The notes beneath the pieces are model-generated. The model was not told the origin of the DNA. It saw nothing but the letters and a program-made list of their open reading frames with translations, and did not search any database. Source: Alkalispirochaeta americana (lineage in GTDB: Bacteria; Spirochaetota; Spirochaetia; DSM-27196; Alkalispirochaetaceae). From it: a stretch of 64,000 bases of DNA. The position numbers and the translations under genes were made by a program. This document shows, piece after piece, positions 1 to 8,651 of the stretch. The stretch is taken from the NCBI RefSeq assembly GCF_900156105.1, contig NZ_FTMS01000009.1:62001-126000 (forward strand), given 5' to 3'. Positions within the stretch are counted from its first letter, which is position 1; each line of letters starts with the position of its first letter.

Positions 1-416
1 GGCCCGAAGACACCGCTTCCTCCGGCTGCGATCGCTCCGGCGCAAAAGGTCACCACAAGACCATTATCGAGAACCTGGCCGGTGCGAAAGCGATCGTTTT
101 TGCTCTCCCGGCGTTCCCTGCCGTAGCGCCTGCTGGCAAGAGCCTGAACTCCCGAGGAAAGAGGCCAGAGGAGGGTCATGAGAATCCACGTGGCAAGCCC
201 GGCGATCCCTACCGCAGCCAGTTCCAGGCTGTCGTCCCCAAAATGGCCCAGCATCGCCGAGTCAGCGATTTGATGGAAATAATGCGTCACTTGCCCCAAA
301 AGGAGCGGTCCGCCGAGGAGAATTATCTTTCGTGCGTGCGAGCCGATCCCCTGCGGGGAAGCCAAAGCCCCCCCGCAGGGTACCAATCGGCGATAGAAAA
401 TCCTGTTGCGTATCAT
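1..416 (-). CDS. MATE family efflux protein, N-terminal part (runs off the left edge)
   Basis: Reading the minus strand from the ATG at 416 gives an open frame to the window edge, about 138 residues, so the C-terminal two thirds lie outside. After a short basic N-terminus comes a stretch with the MATE-like pattern GGPLLLGQ ... ADSAMLGHFG ... ELAAVGIAGLATW ... LASRRYG, typical of the first two membrane helices of multidrug and toxic compound extrusion proteins. These inner-membrane pumps export cationic drugs using Na+ or H+. An in-frame stop lies shortly upstream of 416, so this ATG is the first possible one, but no good Shine-Dalgarno sequence precedes it. A run of seven G (coding strand) lies near the start codon. 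The upstream hydrolase on the same strand may be co-transcribed. The family call is fairly firm; substrate is unknown. Confidence 0.72.
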   Translation of the reverse strand, partial: MIRNRIFYRRLVPCGGALASPQGIGSHARKIILLGGPLLLGQVTHYFHQIADSAMLGHFGDDSLELAAVGIAGLATWILMTLLWPLSSGVQALASRRYGRERRESKNDRFRTGQVLDNGLVVTFCAGAIAAGGSGVFG

Positions 417-569
417 CTTTACTGTCCGGCCTGCACAGTATCACCGGAACGCATAAATATCTACGCTCCGAAAAGTGGTCTCCGAAGAGGGATTGCCGTG
501 GCCGGAGGCCCTCCGTTCACAGCGAATCCCTGGAGACGGGGGTCTTGCGAGCGGGATCGGGACTCGTCG

Positions 570-1892
570 CTATTCACCGCTTTGAAGAAACTCCAGGCGG
601 GTTCCCCGGGGAACCTCGGGGAAAGACGCAACCTGATCATCATCACCAGGCTGTTCCCGAAGAAAGCGGGTCATCGAAGCGTCACCCTTCAGCTCCTGGC
701 CGAAGAAAGCTGCCACAAAATGCTGGGCAATGTTGTTCATTGTGACCGTATCCCAGACGGGATCAGCGTAATGACCAAATCCGGTTCTGCCAGCCCATAC
801 CCAGGCAGGGACGGGAATGGGGGCAGCCACAGCGTGACCAGCCAGTTCGTAGGAGAGAAGATAGCGCGAGGTTGCCCTGGTTTTCAGAAACGCAGCCCGG
901 GGCCCCTCCTGATAACCCGAGACAGAATCGCTGGTGCCTGCCATGAAAAAGAGGGGGACGCTGATCTTCTCAAAGGAGGGAGCATCCCAGAGTCCTGCCT
1001 GAGCCCCCCAGGGAGCAATCACTACAGCAGCCCGGATTCTGGGGTCTATGGTCTGTGCGTACTCAGGATGAGAGGCCAGCCGCTCGTCCAGAACACCCGG
1101 AAGGGAAAAATCAGCGTCCAGAACACGATCGCTCAACCCCGCACCGAGGGCATTGAGCGCTCCGTAGCCACCCATGGAGTAGCCAATGAGACCCGTTCTA
1201 TCAGGATCGGCTAATCTTTCCAGGAAACTTCCCGACCCCTCTTTGCTCAGTCTGGCCGTTTCCTGGAGAACAAAAACCTGATCCAGGGCGCGATTGCGCA
1301 GAGTTCCTGCGAAAGCTCCCTGATCGGTATAGGTGCTGTCCTTGTGGTCGATAGAAACCACCACGTAGCCAAGGCCCGCGAGAAACTCCCCAAAATGGCT
1401 CATGAGAAAGCGGTTTCCCGGATAGCCGTGGGAAAGAATCACCAGAGGAAACGGCCCTCGGGAATAATCTGCGGGAGCATCACGATGAGCAGCCCCCCGA
1501 AGAAGCAGAGGATCCCCGTCTCGTCCGGTCACCTCGTACACGGTGTTTCCCTCTCTCCTGGCAGCAGGATACCAGATCTCCACCGGAAGGATGCGATCCG
1601 ATCGCTCCCCGATGTTTCCCCGGCTCACCTCCTCTACATCCAGCTGATCGGGGTTGCTGAACTCCAGAGTCCGAACCCCGACGAACCCGCGTTGAAGCCG
1701 GGCCAGCTCGGGCGCATCGGACCGCACCGTATCAATCGGAACGGCTTCCATCCTCTCCTGACTTCCAGGGATCTCTCTCCCAACATGACGAAAGAGCAGC
1801 ATCGCCACCAGGAAGGCCAAAAGCGCAACAACACAAAGGATTACCAGACTCACCCAGACGCGCAGAGTAATGCATTTCACAAACCAGGCCAC
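570..1892 (-). CDS. Membrane-anchored alpha/beta hydrolase (PAF-acetylhydrolase/dienelactone hydrolase-like)
   Basis: About 440 residues. I place the start at the GTG at 1892 because AAGGAG lies 6 nt upstream of it; a longer reading from 1922 is possible but puts that SD inside the gene. A single hydrophobic segment near residues 12-35 should anchor the protein in the inner membrane with the catalytic domain outside. The catalytic domain shows an oxyanion-type HGYPG, the nucleophile elbow GYSMGG (Ser about 239), an acidic candidate in GTSDSV and a C-terminal GHAVAAP that may hold the histidine. This layout resembles platelet-activating-factor acetylhydrolase-like and dienelactone hydrolase-like esterases. 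The substrate cannot be told. It is divergent from the NADH oxidase and could share a transcript with the MATE gene downstream. Confidence 0.78.
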   Translation of the reverse strand: MAWFVKCITLRVWVSLVILCVVALLAFLVAMLLFRHVGREIPGSQERMEAVPIDTVRSDAPELARLQRGFVGVRTLEFSNPDQLDVEEVSRGNIGERSDRILPVEIWYPAARREGNTVYEVTGRDGDPLLLRGAAHRDAPADYSRGPFPLVILSHGYPGNRFLMSHFGEFLAGLGYVVVSIDHKDSTYTDQGAFAGTLRNRALDQVFVLQETARLSKEGSGSFLERLADPDRTGLIGYSMGGYGALNALGAGLSDRVLDADFSLPGVLDERLASHPEYAQTIDPRIRAAVVIAPWGAQAGLWDAPSFEKISVPLFFMAGTSDSVSGYQEGPRAAFLKTRATSRYLLSYELAGHAVAAPIPVPAWVWAGRTGFGHYADPVWDTVTMNNIAQHFVAAFFGQELKGDASMTRFLREQPGDDDQVASFPEVPRGTRLEFLQSGE

Positions 1893-1991
1893 ATAAAACT
1901 CCTTGGCGATACTATGCAACACACCCTCGGCCCAGGGTCAACCGGGCCCAGGGATATTTCGGAAAAACTGATAAAAGAACTTTGCTTTTTC

Positions 1992-2020
1992 TTGACTTCG
2001 CGCTTTTGCAAACCTAAATT
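1992..2020 (+). promoter_or_regulatory. Sigma-70-type promoter for the NADH oxidase gene
   Basis: TTGACT (1992-1997), a 17-bp spacer and TAAATT (2015-2020) lie about 40 bp before the nox start codon. A clear SD (GAAGGAG, around 2045-2051) follows. Spacing and strength fit a housekeeping promoter; this is an inference from sequence only. Confidence 0.6.
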
Positions 2021-2060
2021 ATCGATACTGACACCTCATCATCTGAAGGAGCAACACCCC

Positions 2061-3515
2061 ATGACAAGTGAAACTACACGAAAAAAAACCACGGAAAAAA
2101 TCGTCGTGGTAGGCATAAATCACGCGGGAACATCGGCGATCCGAACTCTCCTTGCCCAGGATCCGGAGCTGGAGATCAACGCCTACGACAGAAACAGTAA
2201 TATCAGCTTTCTCGGCTGCGGAATAGCCCTGGCCGTGGGAGGAACAGTAAAAAATCCCGAGGATCTCTTTTACTGCGACCAGGTCCAGCTTGATGCTCTG
2301 GGAGCAAAGGTCTTCATGGAACACGACGTTCTTGCCATCGACACACAAAAAAAGACGATCCGGGTCCGGGACCTCAAAACCGGAAGGGAGTTCCAGGATA
2401 GCTATGACAAGCTGGTCTATGCCGCCGGATCCTGGCCACTGGACATTCCTGGCGTCCCCCCTGAAAAAGCACGCTTGAAGAACATCATGCTCTGCAAACT
2501 CTACCAACACGCTCAGGAGCTGATAAAAAAGGCAGACGAGCCGGAAATCTCCTCGGTGGCAGTGATCGGAGCAGGGTATATTGGTATCGAACTGGCCGAG
2601 GCCTACCGCCAGAAGGGCAAAAACGTAACACTCATCGATTACGAGACCCGGGTTATTCCCCGCTACTTTGACACGGAGTTTACCCGACTTCTGGAGGACG
2701 ATATGCGACGCGCCGGGATAACCCTGGCTCTGGGAGAAAAAGTGATCGATTTTGCGCCATCTCCCCAGAAACCCGATCACGTGGGGCAGGTTATAACCGA
2801 CAAAGGCCACTACCCGGCTGATCTGGTGATCACTGCTGTGGGGTTTCGCCCCAATACCGATCTCCTGTCCGAGGCCGAAAAGACCGGAAACGGGGCCTTG
2901 ATAGTAGATGGCGCCATGAAAACAAGCATTCCCGATGTGTGGGCCGTGGGAGACTCTGTGGCCATGTACCACGCAGCACTTGATCGGCACCAGCAGGTAG
3001 CACTGGCCACAAACGCTGTGAAATCGGGGATCGCCGCCGCCAGTTCGATTAACGGGATTCCCGGCGTGACCGTTGAGAGCATGGCAGGAACAAACGCAAT
3101 CTGCGTGTTTGAAAACAACCTCGCCTCGACCGGGCTAAGCGAGGCTGCCGCCAGGGAACTGGGCCTCCCCGTGGCATCGAGCTACATTGAAGACGCTGAC
3201 CGCCCGGAGTTCATGAACGACTACGGCATAACCCGCATAAAGCTGGTCTACCACGAGAAGACCTTCCGCCTCCTGGGGGCGCAAATTGGGAGCCACGGCG
3301 AGATAAACCATACCGAGGTTATATACTTCCTTGCCCTGGCCATCCAGAAGAAGATGGCCCTTCCCGAGATAGCCTTCACCGATGTCTACTTTTTGCCCCA
3401 CTTCAACAAGCCCTTTAATTTTATCCTCACAGCGATTCTCAAGGCTATCGGGCTGGATTATGAGGCAGCAGCAGGGAAATCCCTGGAGAGGCGGCCTTCC
3501 CTGGAGGGGAAATAA
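2061..3515 (+). CDS. nox: NADH oxidase (H2O-forming type), FAD-dependent pyridine nucleotide-disulfide oxidoreductase
   Basis: 484 residues. The start ATG at 2061 has the SD GAAGGAG about 9 nt upstream; the frame is open further upstream but that part is antisense to the hydrolase. Residues 14-22 form the FAD-binding GxNHAG fingerprint, followed by SFLGCGIAL, whose single cysteine (about Cys53) matches the redox-active cysteine that cycles through a sulfenic acid in NADH oxidases and CoA-disulfide reductases. A second nucleotide-binding fold (VIGAGYIGIE) binds NADH and VWAVGDS is the second FAD motif; a C-terminal dimerisation domain follows. The enzyme would reduce O2 to water in the cytoplasm, protecting an anaerobe or facultative anaerobe and recycling NAD+. 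CoA-disulfide reductase or polysulfide reductase activity cannot be excluded. The GNAT gene starts 4 nt after its stop. Confidence 0.88.
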   Translation: MTSETTRKKTTEKIVVVGINHAGTSAIRTLLAQDPELEINAYDRNSNISFLGCGIALAVGGTVKNPEDLFYCDQVQLDALGAKVFMEHDVLAIDTQKKTIRVRDLKTGREFQDSYDKLVYAAGSWPLDIPGVPPEKARLKNIMLCKLYQHAQELIKKADEPEISSVAVIGAGYIGIELAEAYRQKGKNVTLIDYETRVIPRYFDTEFTRLLEDDMRRAGITLALGEKVIDFAPSPQKPDHVGQVITDKGHYPADLVITAVGFRPNTDLLSEAEKTGNGALIVDGAMKTSIPDVWAVGDSVAMYHAALDRHQQVALATNAVKSGIAAASSINGIPGVTVESMAGTNAICVFENNLASTGLSEAAARELGLPVASSYIEDADRPEFMNDYGITRIKLVYHEKTFRLLGAQIGSHGEINHTEVIYFLALAIQKKMALPEIAFTDVYFLPHFNKPFNFILTAILKAIGLDYEAAAGKSLERRPSLEGK

Positions 3516-3519
3516 CACC

Positions 3520-3948
3520 ATGGAGGTTCGGATAGTTCCCTTCACAGAAGCTGAGACGGAGATCCGCAGTATCCGGGACCAGGTCTTTGGCTCTGAGCAG
3601 GGGGTTCCCAGGGATATTGACTGGGATGGAGAAGACTGTTTTTGCACCCATGCCCTGGCCATGCAGGATGCCACAACCCCCGTGGGAACGGGCCGGCTGC
3701 AACGGGACGGCAAGATCGGCCGCATGGCCGTTCTTCCGGCCTGGCGAGGCCGCGGTACGGGAGGTCTGATCCTGACGGCGCTCCTTGAAGCGGCACGACA
3801 CCAGGGGCTGGACCAGGTCTATCTCCACGCTCAGCTACGGGCGGTTTCCTTCTACAGGAGTTACGGCTTCCAGCCCGAGGGACCGGAGTTTACCGAGGCC
3901 GATCTTCAGCACATCAGGATGACCAGAACCATCGCGGAGAGATCCTGA
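3520..3948 (+). CDS. GNAT family N-acetyltransferase (ElaA/YjcF-like)
   Basis: 142 residues, the usual size of a single GNAT domain. The start ATG at 3520 has the SD GGAGGGGA, which overlaps the end of the NADH oxidase gene, so the two are almost certainly one operon. The N-terminal pattern IRxxVFxxEQGVPxxxDxD is characteristic of the ElaA/YjcF branch. The acetyl-CoA-binding motif appears as RMAVLPAWRGRGTGGLIL, and FYRSYGF is the usual C-terminal motif. It would transfer an acetyl group from acetyl-CoA to an unidentified small-molecule or protein amine. Its coupling to the oxidase may be functional or only positional. Confidence 0.82.
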   Translation: MEVRIVPFTEAETEIRSIRDQVFGSEQGVPRDIDWDGEDCFCTHALAMQDATTPVGTGRLQRDGKIGRMAVLPAWRGRGTGGLILTALLEAARHQGLDQVYLHAQLRAVSFYRSYGFQPEGPEFTEADLQHIRMTRTIAERS

Positions 3949-3966
3949 TCACCCTGGTGGCTGTTG

Positions 3967-4335
3967 TTATTTCGCAACCCGCCGGGCTCGTATCGAAGCG
4001 ACCCAGGCGGTCAGGGTCCCTTCCAGAAGAAATCCCCCGTCGCGGAGAGTTATCAGGGGGTCCTTGATATAGGCTTCGAAGCGTTTCAGAGGCCCCTGAT
4101 CCTGATCGTCCGGTATGGATGAATCGGAGAGTCCTCCGTGAAAAGAGAAACGCAGAACCATTTCATCTCCTTCCCGGGAAGGTTCCAGATGATAGTGTCC
4201 CTGCGCCCCCTGGAAGCCTGCTTCATTTCGGGGAAGGACCCCGGAAAACTGGAGCACCTCATCGGCATCGGTAATGGTGACAAGGATCTCCTCTTCCGTC
4301 TCCACCAGGCGTATCTTCTTGCTCTTCTCTGACAT
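3967..4335 (-). CDS. Small acidic protein of unknown function
   Basis: 122 residues. I choose the ATG at 4335 because AAGGAG lies 7 nt upstream; a longer reading to 4449 has no such signal. The product is acidic and hydrophilic, begins MSEKSKKIRLVETEEE, lacks a signal peptide or membrane segment, and has alternating polar and hydrophobic residues suggesting a beta-rich fold. I do not recognise a family. It lies about 150 bp downstream of cysA on the same strand, so it may be a distal member of the sulfate-transport transcript, but no shared function is evident. It converges with the GNAT gene, 18 bp away. Confidence 0.6.
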   Translation of the reverse strand: MSEKSKKIRLVETEEEILVTITDADEVLQFSGVLPRNEAGFQGAQGHYHLEPSREGDEMVLRFSFHGGLSDSSIPDDQDQGPLKRFEAYIKDPLITLRDGGFLLEGTLTAWVASIRARRVAK

Positions 4336-4488
4336 GACGAACTCCTTCCTGGACAAGAAGGATAGAACCTCACAATTGCCGTTCCCTGTCGGGATCATTA
4401 CAAGTTCGTAATATTCGTTGCTATGTCCGTCCCATGCCCGAAAGCCCACGGAGGCCCCCTGCGTGAAATTCGCAAGAAAGGGGATGCC

Positions 4489-5589
4489 TCAACGGTGGAG
4501 AAGATTTGAAAAAACTCTGGCCCTTTTCAGCTCTGCAAATACCAGAGAGTCGGGACGAAAGATATCTTCCCTGAACTTGTCGTGGGATATCTCGGCCATC
4601 AAAGGCTCTCCCTTTTCTGTACGGAGCTCTATCCTCACCAGGGCTCCCGCCGGCTGAACCCGGACTATGCGAACCGGAATCGAGAGAGGCCCGGCGACTT
4701 TTTCCTGCAGTTCGATCTCGTGGGGACGAACAAACATCTCCGCAGGGACATCTTTTCCCTCCATGGACGGATACCCCCCGGGAAAATTCTGGCGATCAAC
4801 CGTGAGAGACCCGAAAACTCCTCGGGATCCGTTCAAACTCCCCCGGAAAATATTCACATTTCCAATAAACCCCATCACAAAGGGAGTTTCCGGAGCATGA
4901 AATACATCGTAGGGAGTACCGTCTTGCTCGATCCTTCCTTTGTTCATAATAATGACCCGGTCAGCGATCTCCAGGGCCTCCTCTTGATCATGGGTCACAA
5001 ATACACTGGTTACATTAATCTCGTTGTGGAGCTTCCTCAGCCAGGTGCGCAAATCTACCCGCACTTGGGCATCGAGCGCTCCGAAGGGTTCATCCAGAAG
5101 CAACACTTGGGGTTCCACCGCCAGCGCCCGTGCCAGAGCAACCCGTTGCCGTTGCCCCCCCGAAAGCTGATGCGGGTACCGGCCAGCCAGACTCTGGAGC
5201 TGAATCAGCTCCAGAAGGGTCCGGACCTTTTTATCGATTTCTCCTCGGGCAGGGCGAACTTTCCCGGGCCTGACACGCAAACCGAAAGCCACGTTCTCAA
5301 AGACCGTCATATGGCGGAAAAGAGAATAATGTTGGAACACAAAACCGACTCCCCGTTTTCGCACAGGCTTGTGTCCCACGGGAACTCCTTCAAAGAGAAC
5401 TTCCGGCTGGATCAAATCCGAATTGTCAGGCTTTTCCAGACCTGCAATCATGCGCAGAAGGGTGCTCTTTCCCGATCCCGACGGCCCCAGGAGCGCTACC
5501 AGCTGACCCGTCTCGATCTTGAGCGAGACATCTCGCACGGCGGGAAACGTTCCAAAGGTCTTGTTCAGGTTTCGTATCTCAATGCTCAC
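4489..5589 (-). CDS. cysA: Sulfate/thiosulfate ABC transporter ATP-binding protein
   Basis: 366 residues from the GTG at 5589, which has AAAGGAG 8 nt upstream; starting at the ATG at 5613 would add eight residues and ignore the SD. Walker A is GPSGSGKST, the signature is [15 protein letters not shown], and Walker B is [11 protein letters not shown] with the H-loop [12 protein letters not shown]-terminal TOBE-like regulatory domain (from about residue 240) is present as in CysA and MalK-type ATPases. It would hydrolyse ATP at the cytoplasmic face to power sulfate uptake by CysT/CysW. Its 5' end overlaps cysW by 11 bp, indicating translational coupling in the operon sbp-cysT-cysW-cysA. Confidence 0.92.
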   Translation of the reverse strand: MSIEIRNLNKTFGTFPAVRDVSLKIETGQLVALLGPSGSGKSTLLRMIAGLEKPDNSDLIQPEVLFEGVPVGHKPVRKRGVGFVFQHYSLFRHMTVFENVAFGLRVRPGKVRPARGEIDKKVRTLLELIQLQSLAGRYPHQLSGGQRQRVALARALAVEPQVLLLDEPFGALDAQVRVDLRTWLRKLHNEINVTSVFVTHDQEEALEIADRVIIMNKGRIEQDGTPYDVFHAPETPFVMGFIGNVNIFRGSLNGSRGVFGSLTVDRQNFPGGYPSMEGKDVPAEMFVRPHEIELQEKVAGPLSIPVRIVRVQPAGALVRIELRTEKGEPLMAEISHDKFREDIFRPDSLVFAELKRARVFSNLLHR

Positions 5590-6433
5590 GATAATTCTCC
5601 TTTGACTCTGCAAATCCCTTTACAAACAGCGTGAGAAGCCCCAGAAAAACCAGGAGGGAGGCCATGGCAAAGGATGCAGCAAATTGATAATCATTAAAGA
5701 GGATCTCTACATGAAGCGGAATGGTGTTCGTCTGCCCCCGAATATGCCCGGAGACAACCGATACCGCTCCAAACTCACCAAAGGACCGGGCATTGCTGAG
5801 CAGCACCCCGTAGAGCAGTCCCCACTTGATGCCGGGCAAGGTTACGCGGAAAAACGTCTGGAACCCTGTGGCTCCCAACGTCAGAGATGAAATCTCCGCT
5901 TCCGTCCCCTGGGCATGCATCAAGGGAATCAACTCCCGCGCCACAAAGGGGAGAGTTACAAAGAGGGTGGCTAGAACAATTCCGGGGCGGGCAAAGACGA
6001 TCCGTATCCCCGTCTCCTGCAGCCAGGGACCTAACAACCCTCGCGACCCAAAGAGGAGAAGCAACATCATTCCTGCTATTACCGGCGAGACTGCAAAGGG
6101 AACATCCAGAAGTGTGAGGAGGATATTCTTCCCCCGGAACTCGAACTTTGCTATAGCCCAGGCCATGATAATACCAAAGACGGCATTGACCGGCACCACG
6201 ATCAGGGCAGTAAAAACACTTAGCGCCAGGGCAGACCGGGCATCTCGGGTCAGAAAAGACTGGAGATACGCAGCAAGTCCAAGAGAGAAGGCGTAGCGGA
6301 AGACAAGAATAACGGGCAGAATCAAAAAGACCGAGAGAAAAATCCAGGTGACTCCGATCAATCCTCTCTTCACCCATATTTCTTCGTCGATCCCCTGAAG
6401 GAAAACTCCAAGGGTCCTTGCTATATCGCTCAT
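5579..6433 (-). CDS. cysW: Sulfate ABC transporter permease
   Basis: 284 residues with about six hydrophobic segments. The ATG at 6433 follows a GGGGAGG-type SD. The cytoplasmic coupling loop (EAA motif) appears as [18 protein letters not shown], where the ATPase docks. It pairs with CysT as a heterodimer in the inner membrane. The gap to cysT is 82 bp and the 3' end overlaps cysA, so it is clearly within one operon. Assignment as CysW rather than CysT rests on gene order (second permease, next to cysA) and similarity of the loop. Confidence 0.9.
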   Translation of the reverse strand: MSDIARTLGVFLQGIDEEIWVKRGLIGVTWIFLSVFLILPVILVFRYAFSLGLAAYLQSFLTRDARSALALSVFTALIVVPVNAVFGIIMAWAIAKFEFRGKNILLTLLDVPFAVSPVIAGMMLLLLFGSRGLLGPWLQETGIRIVFARPGIVLATLFVTLPFVARELIPLMHAQGTEAEISSLTLGATGFQTFFRVTLPGIKWGLLYGVLLSNARSFGEFGAVSVVSGHIRGQTNTIPLHVEILFNDYQFAASFAMASLLVFLGLLTLFVKGFAESKENYREH

Positions 6434-6515
6434 ATCCCTCGACCTCCCCTCTCCCGAAAGTTCATTCTCTGGCTCAGTGCCTCCGGATTTAGTGTATCTA
6501 GTATTTTCAGGATCT

Positions 6516-7349
6516 TCATAATGTACTCCTGCGACTCAACCACTGCAGCATATTCACGGCCAGAAGCAAGAGAAACGAAACCAGCAGCATCACTACGCCG
6601 ATAGCAGTAGCCCCCTGGTAATCGTACTGTTCAAGCTTCATTACAATTAAAAGAGGAGCTATCTCTGTTCTCATTGGCAAGTTGCCGGCAATAAAATAGA
6701 CTGAACCGAACTCACCTATTCCCCGAGCCAGGGCAAGAGAGAACCCCGTAAGCACCGCAGGCATAAGCGTCGGAAGGGTCACCTTAAAAAAAGTCTTGGC
6801 GGGGGACGCTCCGAGGCTCAAAGCAGCCTCTTCGACTTCCATATCAAGCTCTTGAAGCGCCGGCTGGAGGGTCCTTACCGTAAAAGGAAGACTCACCACA
6901 ATCAGGGCTAACACTATTCCGGGACGGGCGTAAGCAATCTGGATTCCCAGGGGGGCCAAAAACTGGCCGATCCATCCGGTTGACGCATAGAGGGTGGTCA
7001 AGGCAATCCCCGATACCGCCGTGGGCAACGCAAAAGGAATATCCACCAGGGCATCAAGAAATCGTCGGCCGGGAAACTGATAGCGCACAAGTACCCAAGC
7101 CACGATGAACCCGAAAAAGGCATTGATCAGGGCAGCGATCAGGGCCGAACCAAAACTCAGACGATAGGAAGCAAGGACTCGGGGATCCTGAACCGCTGCA
7201 GCCAGAAAGTCCCTGAAACTCATCTGAAAGGCTGAAATCACGAGTCCTCCCAGAGGGATCATCACGACAAGGCCCAAATAGGTTAAGGAGATTCCCAGAG
7301 ACAAGCCAAATCCAGGAAGGGGGGAGGAAGAAACGTTCTTCAAGACCAT
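6516..7349 (-). CDS. cysT: Sulfate ABC transporter permease
   Basis: 277 residues, about six transmembrane segments and the coupling motif EEAALSLGASPAKTFFKVTLP at the ATPase interface. The ATG at 7349 is preceded one codon earlier by a GTG at 7352 that overlaps the sbp stop codon; either could be used, so translation is coupled to sbp. It forms the transmembrane channel with CysW. It sits first of the two permeases in the operon, the standard order for sulfate/thiosulfate transporters. Confidence 0.9.
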   Translation of the reverse strand: MVLKNVSSSPLPGFGLSLGISLTYLGLVVMIPLGGLVISAFQMSFRDFLAAAVQDPRVLASYRLSFGSALIAALINAFFGFIVAWVLVRYQFPGRRFLDALVDIPFALPTAVSGIALTTLYASTGWIGQFLAPLGIQIAYARPGIVLALIVVSLPFTVRTLQPALQELDMEVEEAALSLGASPAKTFFKVTLPTLMPAVLTGFSLALARGIGEFGSVYFIAGNLPMRTEIAPLLIVMKLEQYDYQGATAIGVVMLLVSFLLLLAVNMLQWLSRRSTL

Positions 7350-7351
7350 CA

Positions 7352-8455
7352 CTATTGTTCCAAATAGAGCTGATCGAAGGTTCCGCCATCCACAAAATGA
7401 AGGCGATTTGCCTCTCCCCAGCCTCCAAAAACATCGGCGATGGTAAATAACTCAAGATCAGGAAAGGTCTGCCGATGACGCTCCAGAATATTTTGATCCC
7501 AAGGTCGATAGTAATTACGGGCTATGATTTCCTGACTCTCATGGTCGTACAGGTAGCGAAGATACGCCTCAGCCAGATCCGAACCCCCCCGGCGATCCGA
7601 GTTCTTGCGAACCACCGCCACTGTGGGCTCCGCCAGAATACTCACAGAAGGAATAACCACCTCAAGTCCTGCTTCATCGAGTTCCCGAGAACCCAGAAGT
7701 ATTTCATTTTCCCAGTTGATTAGAACATCGCCGATCTTTCGCTGAATGAATGTGTTCGTTGCAGCTCGAGCTGCTCTATCCAGGACAGGAACGTTTCTGT
7801 ACAGGGCATGGACAAAATCAAAGGCTCTTTCCTGAGCCCTCCCGGCTTCTTCTTTTCGTTCTGGGTGTCGAAGGATCTCCACAAAATCCGGTCCCAGATC
7901 CTTGCGGAGGGAATAACCCCAGGCAGCAAGGTAGTTCCAGCGAGCCACACCCGACGTCTTGGGATTCGGAGTGATAACCGATACCCCTTCGCGGACAAGA
8001 TCGTCCCAATCTGTTATGTTTTTGGGATTCCCTTTTCGCACTAAAAAGGCTAGGGCCGATACATAGGGGGCGTTATTGTTGGGCAGGGTCCCGATCCAGT
8101 CCTGAGAGAGCAGTTGGCCGTGCAAAGCGATGGCATCTATATCGTGGGCCAAGGCCAGGGTAACCACATCGGCCTCAAGACCATCGATGACTGCCCTAGC
8201 CTGGCTTCCTGATCCCCCGTGGGACATGGTGATAGCCACGTCCTCGCCGGTGGTCTCTTTCCAGTGTTCGACAAATCGCTCGTTATATTCCCGGTAAAAT
8301 TCCCGGGTAGGATCGTAGGAAACGTTCAGAATTGTCCTTCGTGAATCTTCCTGCTGTCCGCACGAACCAAGTGTCAGGGCGAGCGTTGTCAGGATCCCCG
8401 TCAGGATTATCGAAGTTGCCGCAGGACTAATCCTGCTTCTCAAGGAATGCTTCAT
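7352..8455 (-). CDS. sbp: Sulfate-binding lipoprotein of the ABC transporter
   Basis: 367 residues. A signal peptide ends in LTLGSC, so Cys32 is probably lipidated and the protein tethered rather than freely periplasmic. The mature part starts LNVSYDPTREFYREYN and contains MSHGGSGSQARAV and LALAHDID, conserved in Sbp/CysP sulfate and thiosulfate binders. It captures the anion and delivers it to CysT/CysW. The ATG at 8455 has GGAGG 10 nt upstream. The SD is reached directly from the sigma-54 promoter, giving a predicted leader of only about 15 nt. Sulfate versus thiosulfate preference is not decidable here. Confidence 0.92.
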   Translation of the reverse strand: MKHSLRSRISPAATSIILTGILTTLALTLGSCGQQEDSRRTILNVSYDPTREFYREYNERFVEHWKETTGEDVAITMSHGGSGSQARAVIDGLEADVVTLALAHDIDAIALHGQLLSQDWIGTLPNNNAPYVSALAFLVRKGNPKNITDWDDLVREGVSVITPNPKTSGVARWNYLAAWGYSLRKDLGPDFVEILRHPERKEEAGRAQERAFDFVHALYRNVPVLDRAARAATNTFIQRKIGDVLINWENEILLGSRELDEAGLEVVIPSVSILAEPTVAVVRKNSDRRGGSDLAEAYLRYLYDHESQEIIARNYYRPWDQNILERHRQTFPDLELFTIADVFGGWGEANRLHFVDGGTFDQLYLEQ

Positions 8456-8480
8456 GTTTCATATACCTCCACATGTAGTA

Positions 8481-8496
8481 AGCAATTTCCGTGCCA
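8481..8496 (-). promoter_or_regulatory. Sigma-54 (-24/-12) promoter of the sulfate transport operon
   Basis: On the minus strand the sequence reads TGGCACGGAAATTGCT, matching the sigma-54 consensus TGGCACG-N4-TTGCW. The GG (-24) and GC (-12) are 10 bp apart, the required spacing. It lies 26 bp before the sbp start codon, and the neighbouring divergent gene encodes a sigma-54 activator with a GAFTGA loop. Confidence 0.85.
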
Positions 8497-8540
8497 AAAA
8501 CCACCAAAGAAGGTAGGTAAATAACCTGTAATGATTTGAG

Positions 8541-8565
8541 GAATCATCCATGACGCGGATGAATC
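8541..8565. promoter_or_regulatory. Imperfect dyad, probable upstream activator site for the enhancer-binding protein
   Basis: GAATCATCC - 7 bp - GGATGAATC is an inverted repeat with 8 of 9 arm positions matching. Its centre is about 83 bp upstream of the predicted sigma-54 start site and about 100 bp upstream of the divergent activator gene. Distance and symmetry fit the binding site of a Fis-type helix-turn-helix dimer. Confidence 0.55.
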
Positions 8566-8651
8566 AAAGCTCCTGCTATATCCCGTCATATAAGACAGAT
8601 AAACATCAATAAACCATGGCATTTCACGGAAACCCGTTATATAATACAGCC

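Noticed and set aside
368-374. G7 tract near the start of the MATE gene as a phase-variation site
   Set aside because: Seven-base G/C runs occur several times in this GC-rich window, and the reading frame is intact here.
243-1214. Long plus-strand open frame of 323 codons
   Set aside because: It is antisense to the alpha/beta hydrolase and the MATE N-terminus, both with clear family motifs; its product is low-complexity and matches nothing.
8616-8651. Upstream ATG at 8616 as start of the sigma-54 activator
   Set aside because: It lies before the TATAAT at 8640-8645 and has no SD; the ATG at 8652 fits the promoter position better, though this is not certain.
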